The notes under the pieces were generated by a model. That model saw only the letters and a list, made by a program, of their open reading frames with translations, had not been told where the DNA came from and ran no database searches. Source: Luidia sarsii (Eukaryota; Echinodermata; Asteroidea; Paxillosida; Luidiidae). Taken from it: a stretch of 64,000 nucleotides of DNA. A program made the position numbers and the translations under genes. Positions 43,016-55,059 of the stretch are shown in pieces (the stretch's first letter is position 1; every line of letters starts with the position of its first letter). Location of the stretch: contig OX465103.1 in NCBI GenBank assembly GCA_949987565.1, positions 15,509,280 to 15,573,279 on the forward strand, read 5' to 3'.

Positions 43016-44880
43016 GGCTGATTAATGATTTATGAAGGGTTGCATTAGGCCCTTGCCGCAGTGCAGGCTTGAACATATTCCTGTCTATTGCACTCAGATT
43101 AACCTAACGACATAAATGTATTCACACTGATACATTACTTTTCCCTTTTAATTGGCTTTCGGCCCGACTTTTGTGAAATTGCGGCTTACATCAATGAAGT
43201 CAGACTATAGGCAGAATGACATGTCCATTAAAGTACATGAAGCATTTACATGTACGTAACATGTAGCTGTACTGTGTCACATCTACATGTACATGTACAT
43301 GTACGGTACGATAGTCTGCAAGATTCTCATACTCATACTATCTAAAGTGTTTGTGCCTGGCAGTACTATTTGGTGCGGGGTTTTTTAAAGTCCATTTTGT
43401 CCGCATACTACATGTAAATGTACAATGGAGCTTCTTTCACTGGGCATATGTGATTGCTATATTGAGAAATGGGAATTTGATTGATTTATTCTTGCTTCAG
43501 AAATGCTATGGCAAAGCAGGGAATCTTCACACAAAGCTGTCAGCATAGGTGCATGTACCGGTACATACATGTCCATGTATTATGTCTGGTGTCAGTGTCT
43601 CAGGGAGAGTGTATTAAATTAAATGAGGGTTTGCCAAACCTGATTTGCAGTTACCAGTTACCACTGTATGCTATGAAGAGCTTTGCCAAAATTACCGGCT
43701 TAAACTTACAAAGTAACAAAGCCACTACGGGCCTTTGAAAAAAGCTCCCACTGTATCAGTATGCAGGATCAGAATGGCAGGCACCCTGTCATTAGAAGCA
43801 TAGAGCAAGTTGTTCAAAATCTGTTGGATTCAGCTGACTCTGCTAGGTTCAATTCGGCTTTCTGTGATTCTGTTTCAGTGGGATTCTGGTGGATTTCTGA
43901 ATGATTCTGTAGGATTCAGTGGCCCGCCTGAACATGTACACAACACACAATGTACATTCAAACATAAAGCTCCAATTAATTGCTCCTTGTCTTAATAAAA
44001 AAAAGGGCCCTTTCTCAAAGGCAGCGAGACATGTCTGAAATTTCTCAGGGGAGTATTAGTTTGCAATATTGTTGTCATTGGTACTTGTTGATTCAAGATT
44101 TTACTGTACATTACTGTATTTGTGCTCAGGCACTCAATGATTCTAATAAATGCGCACTTGGGAGGGATTCCTCTCAGTGCCTTCAAAGTTCAGACACATG
44201 TGCATCCAATAGCTGTTTCAGTGTGTCACAGCCATTAGCCCGGGCATATGGGGGCTTGTGCTAAGACTATTCATCCGTGGCTTAAAGAAGACACCGGCTG
44301 TAAACATCGGTCAAACTTGAGTACGAATGACAAGGGGGAGGAGGGAGTGAGGGAGGAAGGGAGTAGGTGGAGAGGGAAGGGAGGAGGTGGAGAGGGGAGG
44401 GAAGAGGTGGAGAGGGGAGGGAGGCATAGAGGGGGGAAGGAGGAGGGTTGGGATTTGGGCTGCATTGATGAGGATCATTATCAGGGGAACAAATTGAGGC
44501 ATAATGTAGTATAACACAGCGCCAACATGATCCACTATCAGGGTCACTCATGAAAGTTCTCCCAGGACATGTCCTCCTCCTCCTCCTTCTCCTTCATCAG
44601 GCTTCAAATCATCTTCAGCAGGCCTACCGTACCAAAAGCGCAGCCTTTGAGTGAAATTATTCACGAAGGGACAGACATTTTGTTTTGGGACATTTCTTCA
44701 CCCCTGTCCTCCTCTGCTTCTTCTTCTTCTTCTTCTGCTCTTCCATCTCCCCTCTTCTTTCTCTTATTGGATATGCTACCGAAGGCACTTGAGGGCGATA
44801 GGGGGGGCATCACGCTGTGACAGGTGCTGTCAATTTAATAATCCCAGCCAGGCATGAGACTAACGTGGGCAGGTAGATGG
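43016..44880. other. No recognisable gene; small repeats
   Basis: Contains a diverged GATTCTG-rich stretch (43827-43920, GGATTCTG/GGATTTCTG words), an element A fragment CCTTTCTCAAAGGCAGCGAG at 44009, a GGAGGTGGAGAGGGGAGG repeat (44335-44440) and short TCC/TTC runs (44570-44595, 44715-44740). Confidence 0.5.
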
Positions 44881-44884
44881 TTGA

Positions 44885-45485
44885 GGAGAGAGGGGGGAGA
44901 GAGGGAGAGAAATGGAGAGGGAGGGGCAGGGAGTGACAGTGAGGGACAGGGAGGGACAGGGAGGGACAGGGAGGGACAGGGAGAGACAGGGAGGGACAGG
45001 GAGGGACAGGGAGGGACAGGGAGGGACAAGTAGGGACAGGGAGGGACAGGGAGGGGCAGAGAGGGACAGGGAGGGGCAGAGAGGGACAGGGAGGGACAGA
45101 GAGGGACAGGGAGGGACAAAGAGGGACAGGGAGGGACAGAGATGGACAGGGGGACAGGGAGGGACAGGGAGGGACAGGGAGGGACAGGGAGGGACAGGGA
45201 GGGACAGGGAGGGACAGGGAGGGACAGGGAGGGACAGGGAGGGACAGGGAGGGACAGGGAGGGACAGGGAGGGACAGGGAGGGACAGGGAGGGACAGGGA
45301 GGGACAGGGAGGGACAGGTAGGGACAGGGAGGGACAGGGAGGTACTGGGAGGGACAGGGAGGGACAGGGAGGGACAGGGAGGGACAGGGGGGGACAGGGG
45401 GACAGGGAGGGACAGGGAGGGACAGGGAGGGACAGGGAGGGACAGGGAGGGACAGGGAGGGACAGGGAGGGACAGAGAGGAGAAG
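44885..45485. repeat. GGGACAGGGA 10-bp array, about 55 copies
   Basis: A perfect or near-perfect 10-base unit, with short substitutions (GGGGCAGAGA, GTACTGGGA) scattered mainly in the left third. Frames of about 190-300 codons on both strands (GTGRDREGQ, SLSLPVPPC) are repeat translations. Confidence 0.97.
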
Positions 45486-46864
45486 ATGGAGGGTGAGGGA
45501 AAGAGAGGGGTAGAGAGTGGAGGAAGGAGAGAGACAGCAGAGACATATAGAGGGACAGAGAGAGACAGAGGGACAGAGAGAAAGCGGGGCAGATAGAGAC
45601 AGTAGGACAGAGGGAGGAGGAGGAGGAAGAGGAAAGGGAGAACCAGGGGCTAGAACAGTTTGGGCAGGAGTGGACGGGCACACAGTGCTACATGTATCTT
45701 GTACACCTTTGATCTGTCGTATCATCATCTCCCTCTTCATCACTCCCCTGTCCCCAACCCCTCCCCCGAAAAAAACCTACCTCCAATCCACGATGAAGGT
45801 TAAAGGCAACGAGGGGACGTGTGGGCTGAGCCACAATGCCACAGTCTATCACAGAATCTCCTCAAGAAGTGAGAGGTGAAAAGAGGCCAAAATGGAACAC
45901 GTTCCCAGCCAAGAAAATAGCTCCAGGGAAACCTAGACCAAGGAACTGCATAATGGAGCTTTTGAACTCCACTATTTTAAAGGATGCTTTCAGAGATTTG
46001 AGTCAAAAAAAATTCATCCAAAGCAAAAAACTGAGCCTTGATAGAGGCCATGTTGTTGCTTTTTAAATACGCAATTATAGCACAGCACTATAATTAGAAA
46101 AACCTGAATTTCTCATGACTGTTAAATGAAAATTGTTTGCAGAGAAATCCGTACTCACACTCGTGTCATCAATGACAGTAATGTGACAAGTACATACAGT
46201 ATGTACATGTACAGCCTGCGCACTCACTGAACTCGAGAACCCTGATCTGGTGACTTAGTACCGGTACATGTACAGCACATACACATGTACATGTACCGGC
46301 TGCCCACTCCGAGTATGCTTTGTGACGTTGTGTCTTGTCCATGGACCACTATGAACACCTCATTACGTGTTCCCGTGTCCACACAACGACAGCCACACAT
46401 GCAGTGCACACACAAAATTTCTGCCAGTCTGTTTCCTATCCCCCCCCCCCTGACCCGCCCTGCCCTAGCACAGCGAGTTCACTGTAGGAGGCTGTGCATG
46501 TGTCCCTGTGAGCGTCGCAATCACTCAAGCTACATGTATCTGACGGTCTGCCAGTGACAATGCCATCCAAAGTGGTCAGAGCCTTGGGGGAGCACTCCGG
46601 TGTCTGCAAAGTGACCCATGCCCGGCTTCTGCCAATGAATTATGCGCACTCCACCTCGCTGAAATGTACATGTACATTGTACTGGGGGTTGCATTTTGGC
46701 TTTTTGGGCAGTCATATGTTTCTGTTTTGCTTGGTGCTGTGAAAGTTTTGTGCACTTCATCGCCAAGTGTAACTCGATCCGCCGTCTCAAAATTGCCGGT
46801 GGAATCATAGAGAAACCAAATCTTGGTTGTGTCTGTGAAAAACAAAACTCGGCTCACTACTGTA

Positions 46865-47860
46865 CCTGCACGAGCGGGGCACCACTTACTTGTATAAAGC
46901 CCAACTTTGCAATGTACATATGTACATGTACACTACTACATGCCTGAGCAGGGTACCAGCTACATGTATAAAGAAAGGCTCTGCAGTGTCATGTACACTG
47001 TACAGTACCTGTACATGTACACTACATTCCTAAGTGGGGCACCAGCTACATTGTACGTACACTGTACTGTACATGTACAGTTGTACATGTACATGTAAAA
47101 AGCAAGGCTCTGCAGTGTATAATACATGTACATGCCAAAGCGGGACACCAGCTGCCGGTATAAATAAAGCCAGACTCTGCATTGTATATATATACACATG
47201 TGTACATGCCCGAATGGAACACCAGCTACATGTACATTGTACATGTACCGGGTCTATTGTACATGTACAGTAGGTACACGTACATGCACATGTACATGTA
47301 TAAAGACTGGCTCTGCAGTGTACCCTACATTGTACATGTCCAAGCAGGACACCAGCTACTATACATGTGTGTACATGTATAAAGCCAGGCTCTGCATTGA
47401 ACATGTATACTATAAACTATAGTACATGTCCGAGTGGGACACCAGCTACGGTACATGTACATGTACGTGTACATAAAGACTGGCTCTGCAGTGTACACTA
47501 CATTGTACATGTACATATACATGTCCAAGCAGGACACCAGCTACTGTACATGTGTGTACATGTATAAAGCCAGGCTCTGCATTGAACATGTATACTATAA
47601 ACTATAGTACATGTCCGAGTGGGACACCAGCTACGGTACATGTACGTGTACATGTACATGTATAAAGACTGGCTCTGCAGTGTACACTACTGTACATACC
47701 CAAGCGGGGCACCAGCTACCTGTACATTATAAAGCCAGGCTCTGCATTGTATACTACATACATGTACATGCCTAAGTGGTACACCAGCTATAAAGACTGG
47801 CTCTACAGTGTACACTGCATGCCCAGGCGGGGCACCAGCTATAAAGCCAGGCTCTGCAGT
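46865..47860. repeat. Tandem array with variable TACATGTA inserts
   Basis: Backbone words recur about ten or more times in order: GCGGGGCACCAGCTA, TAAAGCCAGGCTCTGCAG, TGTACACTACATGCC. The last two units (47781-47860) are the shortest because AGCTATAAAG is uninterrupted; in other units TACATGTA-type sequence lies between AGCTA and TAAAG, and again after TGTACACTA. A higher-order duplication of about 184 bases is seen (47338-47521 and 47522-47705). Confidence 0.9.
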
Positions 47861-48780
47861 ATTGGGCCTATTCCCCCTGCAACCCAGATTAGGCTCCAGC
47901 TCCTGCTTTATCTCTGAAAAACACCAAAAGCTAAACAAAAACATAGGTTTGTTGAAGTCTTTACTTATTTTCAAAACAGAGCCTCATCTAAAAATGAGTG
48001 GAATTGGAGACCAAGCTGGAGCCTGAGCCTTAGCTATGTACATGTAGGTTCTTGGTAGAGGCCCTAGAGGCTGCCCTTGTGGGATGGCTGTTATCCTACT
48101 TCTTCCAACTCTTTGGCTAATGTCAGGCAAACAAGGTCCCGGTAGGCGGCCTCATGCCTGCCTGCCTTGAGTAGTACTGTACCTGTAGACCAGCCAACAA
48201 AAAGCTACATGTAGCAAATCTTCTCCCGCACACTGAAAATTGCTGGCTGTTCATCTTAATTGTAAATTCTCAATTTGTTTATTTGCATCCATCTTTATAG
48301 CAGGACCTCTCTGAGAGGCTTGACAGGCTGTTTTGACATGAAAGATTTTAATTACGTAAAAGAGACCGATGTGCAGTACGGTAGGGCTATGGAAAATGAT
48401 TATTTCTCAACACGGGATACGAAAGAGTATTGGGAAAATCTCCTCCCGGATTGCCAACAGGATTTCCAAACCCCCCCCCAAAAAAAAAATGCCTAACGGA
48501 CTTTCTGAGGATTTCCTAAATCTTATAAGATGAGATTTTTCATTACTTGAAAAGTCCAATGCATTGAATTTGCAAGCTCTTTAATACACACAACTCTTCT
48601 CTATTCATGGCAACAAAACCAAGCAAGGTTAGAATGGCAAATTAAAAAAGCATCATTTTTTTGGGAATCATGAAAATGATCTCCATGAGTTTTCCCAAGA
48701 CTTTTTTCCACAACTATTTTTCCTCAAACTTTCAACGACAGCCTATTACGCAAAAGGTTGGTTTTTTTCCCAACAATGTA

Positions 48781-48970
48781 GAGGGCCTGACATTTTGATC
48801 CTAGCAGGACCTTTCTCAAAAGGCAGAATCAAGGATCCTGCTAGGATATGGGTGGGGGATGTAACATTATAACATCAGGTTCTCTGTGCTTTGTTGGGTA
48901 GATTTAAATTTGAAGTTAATACAAAAAACTTGTTGCAAACTGCTCACTGACTAAAATGACCTGAAATGTT
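48781..48970. mobile_element. Element A copy with rearranged parts
   Basis: GGGCCTGACATTTTGATCC, TAGCAGGACCTTTCTCAAAAGG and GGATCCTGCTAGGATATGGG are at 48783-48851. TTGTTGCAAACTGCTCACTG then ACTAAAATGACC follow at 48930-48961. The terminal sequence is on the right but in left-end orientation, so the order differs from 4888-5190. Confidence 0.65.
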
Positions 48971-49309
48971 AAATAAACTGTTTAGATTTGAATTTGAGCT
49001 CATTCACGTTTATAGGAAGAAGTTTGCAAACTCTTTGCACATCTAGATGACTTTACGCAGAGATTACTTTCACAGCTTTTCCAAGACTGAAGAAAAAAAA
49101 TCTGAAAAAAAAAATGGTGAGAGTTCTCCCACACACTAATGAATTATGGAGCAAGAGATGAAACAAAAGGGGCTCCAGGGAGACACTGTACATGTACAAT
49201 GGGACAGGGCAGTACACTGAATGCTGGCCCTCATGTCTGGAAGGTGACTGCGGTAAACACATAAGCTCACTGTCACTCCTACATCCATCAAACGATACAT
49301 ACATGTAAA

Positions 49310-49771
49310 AGAGAGGTTTCGCAAGCGAACGGATACATGTACGTCATCAATTATGATGTCATACGCTACTACTGTGTAGCTATCTACTATTTGTGTGGAT
49401 GACATGAATATCTCGCTGGCTATCACGCGAGGAAGGAATGCGCGGGAAAATGTGAATTTCCCATAAATCGTCTATATTTGTTGTCCATATGGATAGTGTT
49501 GTCCACTGTCCAGAAATGAGTATGATAATCGCCGAATTTGTGCAGGCTATTTATTTGAGTTTCAAACACTTTTGAATACGAACGGATGTGGGGCATCAAA
49601 ACGTGGTTGCATGGTGTCAGAAATGGACTTCATTTTAGACTCATTTTACACAGCGTTGGATTGCGAATAGCGCCACCAATACGCCGGATTGCAAACGGCG
49701 GAATGGCCACTAACAAGTACGGATAGCTGAACATATGCGTACGCGTATCCGTTCGCGTGCGAAACCTCTCT
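49310..49771. mobile_element. Element C: 462-bp MITE with ~26-bp terminal repeats
   Basis: The left end (49310-49335) begins AGAGAGGTTTCGCAAGCG; the complement of the right end (49746-49771) begins AGAGAGGTTTCGCACGCG. The two agree at all but one of 26 positions. There is no coding frame. The interior matches an older relic at 18455-18800. Flanks show no clear target-site duplication. Confidence 0.85.
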
Positions 49772-49844
49772 CATATCCCCTTCCAAACGACTCAGTCAAT
49801 CAATGGACATTTACCAATCCAAACTTGTGTACTGTGATTAGTGC

Positions 49845-49925
49845 GTGGGTGTGGGGTGGGGGGTTTGGTGGGTGCGGGATGGGGGTGGGGGGTGTGGTGG
49901 GTGCGGGATGGGGGTGGGGAGATGG
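49845..49925. repeat. GTGGGTGCGGGATGGGGGTG duplication
   Basis: A G-rich sequence with a unit of about 35 bases present twice (GGTGGGTGCGGGATGGGG at 49869 and 49900). Lies just left of the second assembly gap. Confidence 0.85.
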
Positions 49926-49958
49926 AGCTCAGGGCATCGGCAATGATGTACCTGTCGC

Positions 49959-50158
49959 NNNNNNNNNNNNNNNNNNNNNNNNNNNNNNNNNNNNNNNNNN
50001 NNNNNNNNNNNNNNNNNNNNNNNNNNNNNNNNNNNNNNNNNNNNNNNNNNNNNNNNNNNNNNNNNNNNNNNNNNNNNNNNNNNNNNNNNNNNNNNNNNNN
50101 NNNNNNNNNNNNNNNNNNNNNNNNNNNNNNNNNNNNNNNNNNNNNNNNNNNNNNNNNN
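49959..50158. other. Assembly gap of 200 N
   Basis: Exactly 200 undetermined bases, probably a placeholder. Left flank GGCATCGGCAATGATGTACC and right flank AGTCAGCGCTGAAGTGTGCG look like ordinary complex sequence rather than repeat. Confidence 0.98.
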
Positions 50159-51131
50159 AGTCAGCGCTGAAGTGTGCGACCTTTCTCTGCTATCACTTCC
50201 GAGACTTACCCCACCCACCTTCTGAACTTTAAAACAGGGAGGGGAGCTGAGCCTGCTTTAAGCCGATTGGACGGATAGGGTGGGGGAGGAAGAGAATTAA
50301 GTCCTCGGCAGTCTAAACAATAACAATTAGGAAGCTAATGCAGCAATGGGGAGAGTGGGGAGAGTGGGGAGCTGCCTTCCGGAGGGAGGGGGGGGGGGAG
50401 GGGGAGGCAACGGATTTCTCGTGCCCCCAGGACGGACCAAGGCCCTCGCCAAAGGTACACAGGGAGCAGGTCAGCAGGGTGGCAACAAATTGGAACAAAA
50501 TGAGATATTTTGGGGAGGCGAACTCTGTCAACAAGCCGCGGCGCACTGAGTGCGGGGGGCGCGCCGTAATTGGGCTCCATTGGCGTGACGAGTCTTTGAC
50601 GAGTCCATTTGCACGATGCACATACTGTACATATGTAACTGGCTGGAGACCTAAGCTCCTCGTGGCCCAACCTTCCCTCCCCTAGCTGTCCGTGTCCTGC
50701 GCCAGAGCATGCCTCTAAATGTGGTACTGACAGGCCACTGGGGAGAGGTGCTTGAATGAGTTTCGGTGGGGAGGGAGGGAGAGAAGGAGGGAGGGGAGGG
50801 AGGGGGGGGGGCAGGGGGGAAGTAGCGGGAAAGTTACACTCAGTCCAAGTGGGGGAGGCACTGTGTGAACCAGATCACTATCTGGCACTTAAGTTTTCAA
50901 CGGGAGGGGGGGGGGGGTGTTAAAAATGCGGCGATGGCTGCACTCGGAGAGTCCACTGCCATGCAGAATGCCGACCCGTATTCACCTTGGCCTCTACACT
51001 ATCCGCCATGTTCATGTAATTCCCCGGCCCCTTGTTGAAGATCCCTGGCAATTCCGCTTGTCCTTGGACTTGCATACATGTACAACTACAAGCGGACCCG
51101 GACGACTAAAAGAGTCTCTATGCGGTTCGCT

Positions 51132-51167
<36 letters not shown>

Positions 51168-51380
51168 ATGCTCTGATTGAGTGTTTTGTCAGGTGGAACA
51201 AACATGGTTGGGCAGTAGAAGCAACGCTATCAGCCATGGGACCCAACAGGAAGGGAAAACAAATAGATGATAGAAGCTGCTGAGGGGAGGCGTGGAATTT
51301 TCTTTTTGATTTCATCCCGAATGCTCCCAAGAGCATAGCTTTGGCAACTCATCATGGATCAAGGCAGAATGTCATACCAT
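50159..51380. other. No recognisable gene
   Basis: Contains G-rich low-complexity stretches (50380-50408, 50765-50820, 50900-50918) and a CA dinucleotide run at 51134-51165. Short frames here have no recognisable domain. Confidence 0.5.
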
Positions 51381-51389
51381 TTGTTCTAC

Positions 51390-51965
51390 TATTTTCACTC
51401 TGTATGCTTCTCCTAATCCTCATCCCCTTTTCTTCCTCCTACTCCTCCATCTTCCGCCTGCTCTGCCTCATCTTCCTAGTCCTCATTCCTCATTTCTGTC
51501 ACTATCCCATTCCCATTTCAATCCTCCTCTTTCTCTTTCTTCTCTTCCTTTTTTTTCTTCCTAGTCATCTCCATCTTCTTCCTCTGCCTCCACAGTCCAC
51601 AACCGTTTCTTCCTCCTTTTCCTCCTATTGCTCCTCCATCTCTTCTTCCTATTCCTCTTCCTCCTCTTCTTCCTCGTTATCTTCCACTTCCATCTTCCTC
51701 CTCCTCTCCCTTTCCATCTCCTTCTTCCTCTTCTTCTTCTTCATCTTCCTCATCTTCTTCCTCTTTATCTTCCACTTCCATCTTCTTCCTCCTCTCCCTC
51801 TCCATCTCCCTCTTCTTCTTCCTGCTCTTCATCTTCCTCCTCCACTTCTCCTCTTCTCCTGGTCTGCGACACCCACTGCCTCTTTCTTCTCCTCCTCATG
51901 CTCCTCCTCCTCCTCGCTGCCAACCACAGCGCTTCTCCTCCATCTCCTCTTCCTCCTCTCCCACC
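51390..51965. repeat. TCC/TTC pyrimidine-rich low-complexity tract
   Basis: Degenerate CTTCCTCCTC sequence, with a repeated block (TTATCTTCCACTTCCATCTTC at 51677 and 51764). Plus frames of 155-214 codons rich in Leu, Ser and Phe are compositional. Confidence 0.85.
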
Positions 51966-52141
51966 TAATAGGCTTCCAAAAATAGGCTTCCCTCCTCCCC
52001 CCCCCAACTGCATCAAGTATCCTTGGCCATTCCCAATATTCAATCAGGAGGTGCCATCCTTTTTAGAAAACATGTACCCAGAACGTTTCTCTTAGGGAAA
52101 GCCAGCGTGGCTTATTCAATTATCCGTGTGAGCGTTGCGCT

Positions 52142-52423
52142 TCAGTAGACAGCAATGGCTTCCACAACATTCCCCCGTGTCAAGAAGTAAGGTAATTCAT
52201 ACTCATCCCCAATAAAGCCCATCAAATATCTACGGGTGAGAGCAAGTCTTAAGGGCAAGGGTCCCAGACTGAGGTATGCGTGACAGGTTTCCCTTTGATT
52301 GTGCTCTGGCAAGACACTTCCGTAAATTTTTTCATGCTCTATATCTCTCCCCAAAAATTGTCCATTTGAGGCTAACGGAACCCTCTGGCACTCATTACTA
52401 ACAAGCTGCAACCATCCATGCAC
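52142..52423 (-). other. Unique-sequence open frame, 93 codons, unknown
   Basis: The frame runs from an ATG at 52423 to a stop at 52142. The composition is balanced, not repeat-like, ending LTRRYLMGFIGDEYELPYFLTRGNVVEAIAVY-stop (given in part). I recognise no family. Potential acceptor or donor sites were not decisive. Reported because it is one of the few frames beyond 20 kb that looks like ordinary protein; it may well be chance. Confidence 0.15.
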
Positions 52424-52514
52424 GTAGTCATGTCCACTTAGTAGTCAGTTGAACAAAGTCCTATATACGATTTCATCGTACATGTACTGTACAGTACATG
52501 TAACTCAACTCACA

Positions 52515-52600
52515 TCAAAAACTATAAGAAGGGACTGACTTTTCGATCCTACACATGTAGCAGGCCCTTTCTCAAAGGCAGGATTCCCGCAGCAGTTGAC
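52515..52600. mobile_element. Element A left arm with short TACATGTA-type insert
   Basis: GACTGACTTTTCGATCC, then TACACATGTA, then GCAGGCCCTTTCTCAAAGGC. In other copies the same arm is GATCCTAGCAGG without interruption (for example 4972). The insert is 8 bases at the TA. Confidence 0.75.
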
Positions 52601-54340
52601 TCATCCTTGCTGCAGCTGATTCTAACACTGCCGTGCACTGTCAGATGGTCTAAGATTGATCCTCCATGTAAGTCGCCACTGATCACAAAATACATGCACA
52701 TGTACTTGCAATCAATCTTGTTTTATAACTCATCTGGATATGGTTACTAATCACCCCTACATAGATTTTAGTTCACTCCAACTTCTCTCTTTGATCTTTT
52801 ACCGGTACCTTTCCCCCATCTAATTCCTTCCCTACATACATGTACATTGTAACAGGTACAAGTACTCCCTGTCCTCCCCGTTTTGTCTCACCTTCCTATT
52901 TTATCATCTTTCCTCCTCTGTCCTTACGTTTTCTGTCATCTCCATGTAGAGCATACATGTAGCCTATTGCCTCTCCCCCTTCCCATTTCTGTGTACTTTT
53001 GTCCTTGTCCTTCTGCTTCCGAAAAAGGTCCTGCTCGGATCAAAACATCATTCCGACATCACAAGTTACACCGAGTGTAAAAAAAAAAGGGCCACAGAAT
53101 ACAGACCAAACTGGCAGAAACCAGGGGCCTCAGCTTGGCCGCTGCCATTTCGGAACAGCCTTGTCAGTGTGGTTCAGCGAGCACCCGCTTGGCCGCCAAC
53201 CAAACCCTGGAAAAAACAAAACCACGCCTGACTGCACAGCATTAACCCCCAGCACGGCTACAGAATAGATCCAGAGTTTAAGATTTTCTGAGACATCTTC
53301 ACCAGAGTGAACCTCCGAGAACCCGGACATGGCGGGCTCCATTTCCCTGCTCAGCCATCCCCCCCCCCAAAAAAAGCAGCTTTAATATCCAGAAGAAGCT
53401 TTCCCCAAATCTCCCTCCCGAAAAAAAACAATAAAAATAAATAAATAAATAAAATCGGGATGACAATCCAAAAGACTCGTCGGCCCCAATTTGACGATCG
53501 CTCGTCTGATGAAAGCCTTGTTTCCCTGATCAGCAAGCATGTGTGTATCATCCAAATACACAAACAATCCCCACCTCCTCCAACTAACTGCTTACAGGGG
53601 GGGGGGGTGTCTCACTATGATCAGATAGCAGAGCGCTTAGCCAACAGCACTAGACATTTTGTGTAGTCGAGAAGAGGACCCTTCTCCCCCTATAACAGCG
53701 TTATTCAGTGAAGAAGAAAAAAATAACCAAGTCGTCTTCTCCAGATTTTTTTTTTTTTATATTCTCTTCTGGTTTTCTTTTTCCTATCATGAGCATTATT
53801 ATCAGAAGCATCTTCTTCTCTCTTTTTTCAAGTTGATGATAATTGGAAATGGGTGTAAGGGGCCTCCTTCTCACATCTGACATTTCCACAAGGGATGCCA
53901 GTGAAGGGTCTTCCTCCCCCCCTGCCCGCCGCACACTTTTTCTGGCAGACAGATTGTTAGGAAGAGTGTTATCTCAGCCTCTCGTGGCAAGGGAGGGAGG
54001 GAGGGGGAGAAGAATTCCTTTGAACCACAGTGCCACCCCACTGCAAAGGAAAGCTGTCAGTGAGATTTTGATTTTGATTTTTTTTTTTTTTATATACATG
54101 TACATGTATACCTGGTGCATGTACATGTAGCATGCAGACTAGATTCCTCCGTCGATGCCAAGCCAAGGCAATGATTTTCTGGAATTACATTCATTAGTGT
54201 TCTCTCCAGTCCATCAATCCATCCAGAACTCACATCAGTAACTCGCATTTATAAGTATCCCACATGAACAGAGGCATGCATGCCTGTCAACCACAGCAGT
54301 CAAAATTGGCAGTTACTGAGATGCACACGCTAGGTGACCT
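52601..54340. other. No recognisable gene
   Basis: Includes an element A right arm at 53018-53050 (CCGAAAAAGGTCCTGCTCGG), an AAATAAATAAATAAAT run (53433-53452), and homopolymers at 53745-53758 and 54078-54091. Confidence 0.5.
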
Positions 54341-54345
54341 GCAGT

Positions 54346-54495
54346 CGACTTCACCAAAACTCATCGCAACTTACGTTCAATCGCAAGACGACGAGCGATG
54401 CTCAGAAACTTCTCAGAAACTGCTCGGTGCATCACCACTAACAATGTGCATTGTAAGTTGACTTACGATGCATCGTAATGCTTCGTGAAATCAGC
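54346..54495. mobile_element. Element B copy
   Basis: The left end is CGACTTCACCAAAACTCATCG, the right end GATGCATCGTAATGCTTCGTG then AAATCAG. The internal words CAATCGCAAGACGACGAGCG and CTTACGATGCATCGTAA match copies at 4267 and 6304. This is the best-preserved copy outside the PMCA introns. Confidence 0.75.
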
Positions 54496-54949
54496 CCTCG
54501 CTCTGGTTTGTCTACATTGTACATGTATCTCTGTGAATGGGCACGTGGGTCTCATCACGGGGGCACTTGTTAATGGCATGCTCATAGGTTTGTGTTGGTC
54601 CGACGCGGCAACGTCCACCCTGGGTGGTTTCCTTAACTACATGTACATGTACAATGTAGCAACATTATTGGGCTTCCACTACCCATGGGCTGGTCATGGC
54701 CTGGGTGACCCACTTCCAAATGATTCCCCTGTTCCAATCTCCCGATGGAACGTGTGACGGTGGTAAAAACAGCCTCTGACCCCTTCCGGAAGGCAAAAAA
54801 AGGCCTGCCAATGCGATACTCCATGTACCCAGTACATGTACACAATGTGCATGTGCATGTACGTACATGTTAAGATTGCGTTGAACTTGCACCCAACCAT
54901 ACAGGTACATGTACCGTATGACTTTGACCAGCCCCCCCCCCCCCCGACA

Positions 54950-55056
54950 AGGAGGGGGAAGGAGGGAGGGGGAAGGAGGGAGGGGGAAGGAGGGAGGGGG
55001 AAGGAGGGAGGGGGAAGGAGGGAGGGGGAAGGAGGGAGGGGGAAGGAGGGAAGGAG
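54950..55056. repeat. GGGGGAAGGAGGGA 14-bp array
   Basis: About seven near-perfect copies. Overlapping plus frames (GGRREGEGG) are repeat translations. Confidence 0.95.
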
Positions 55057-55059
55057 AGG

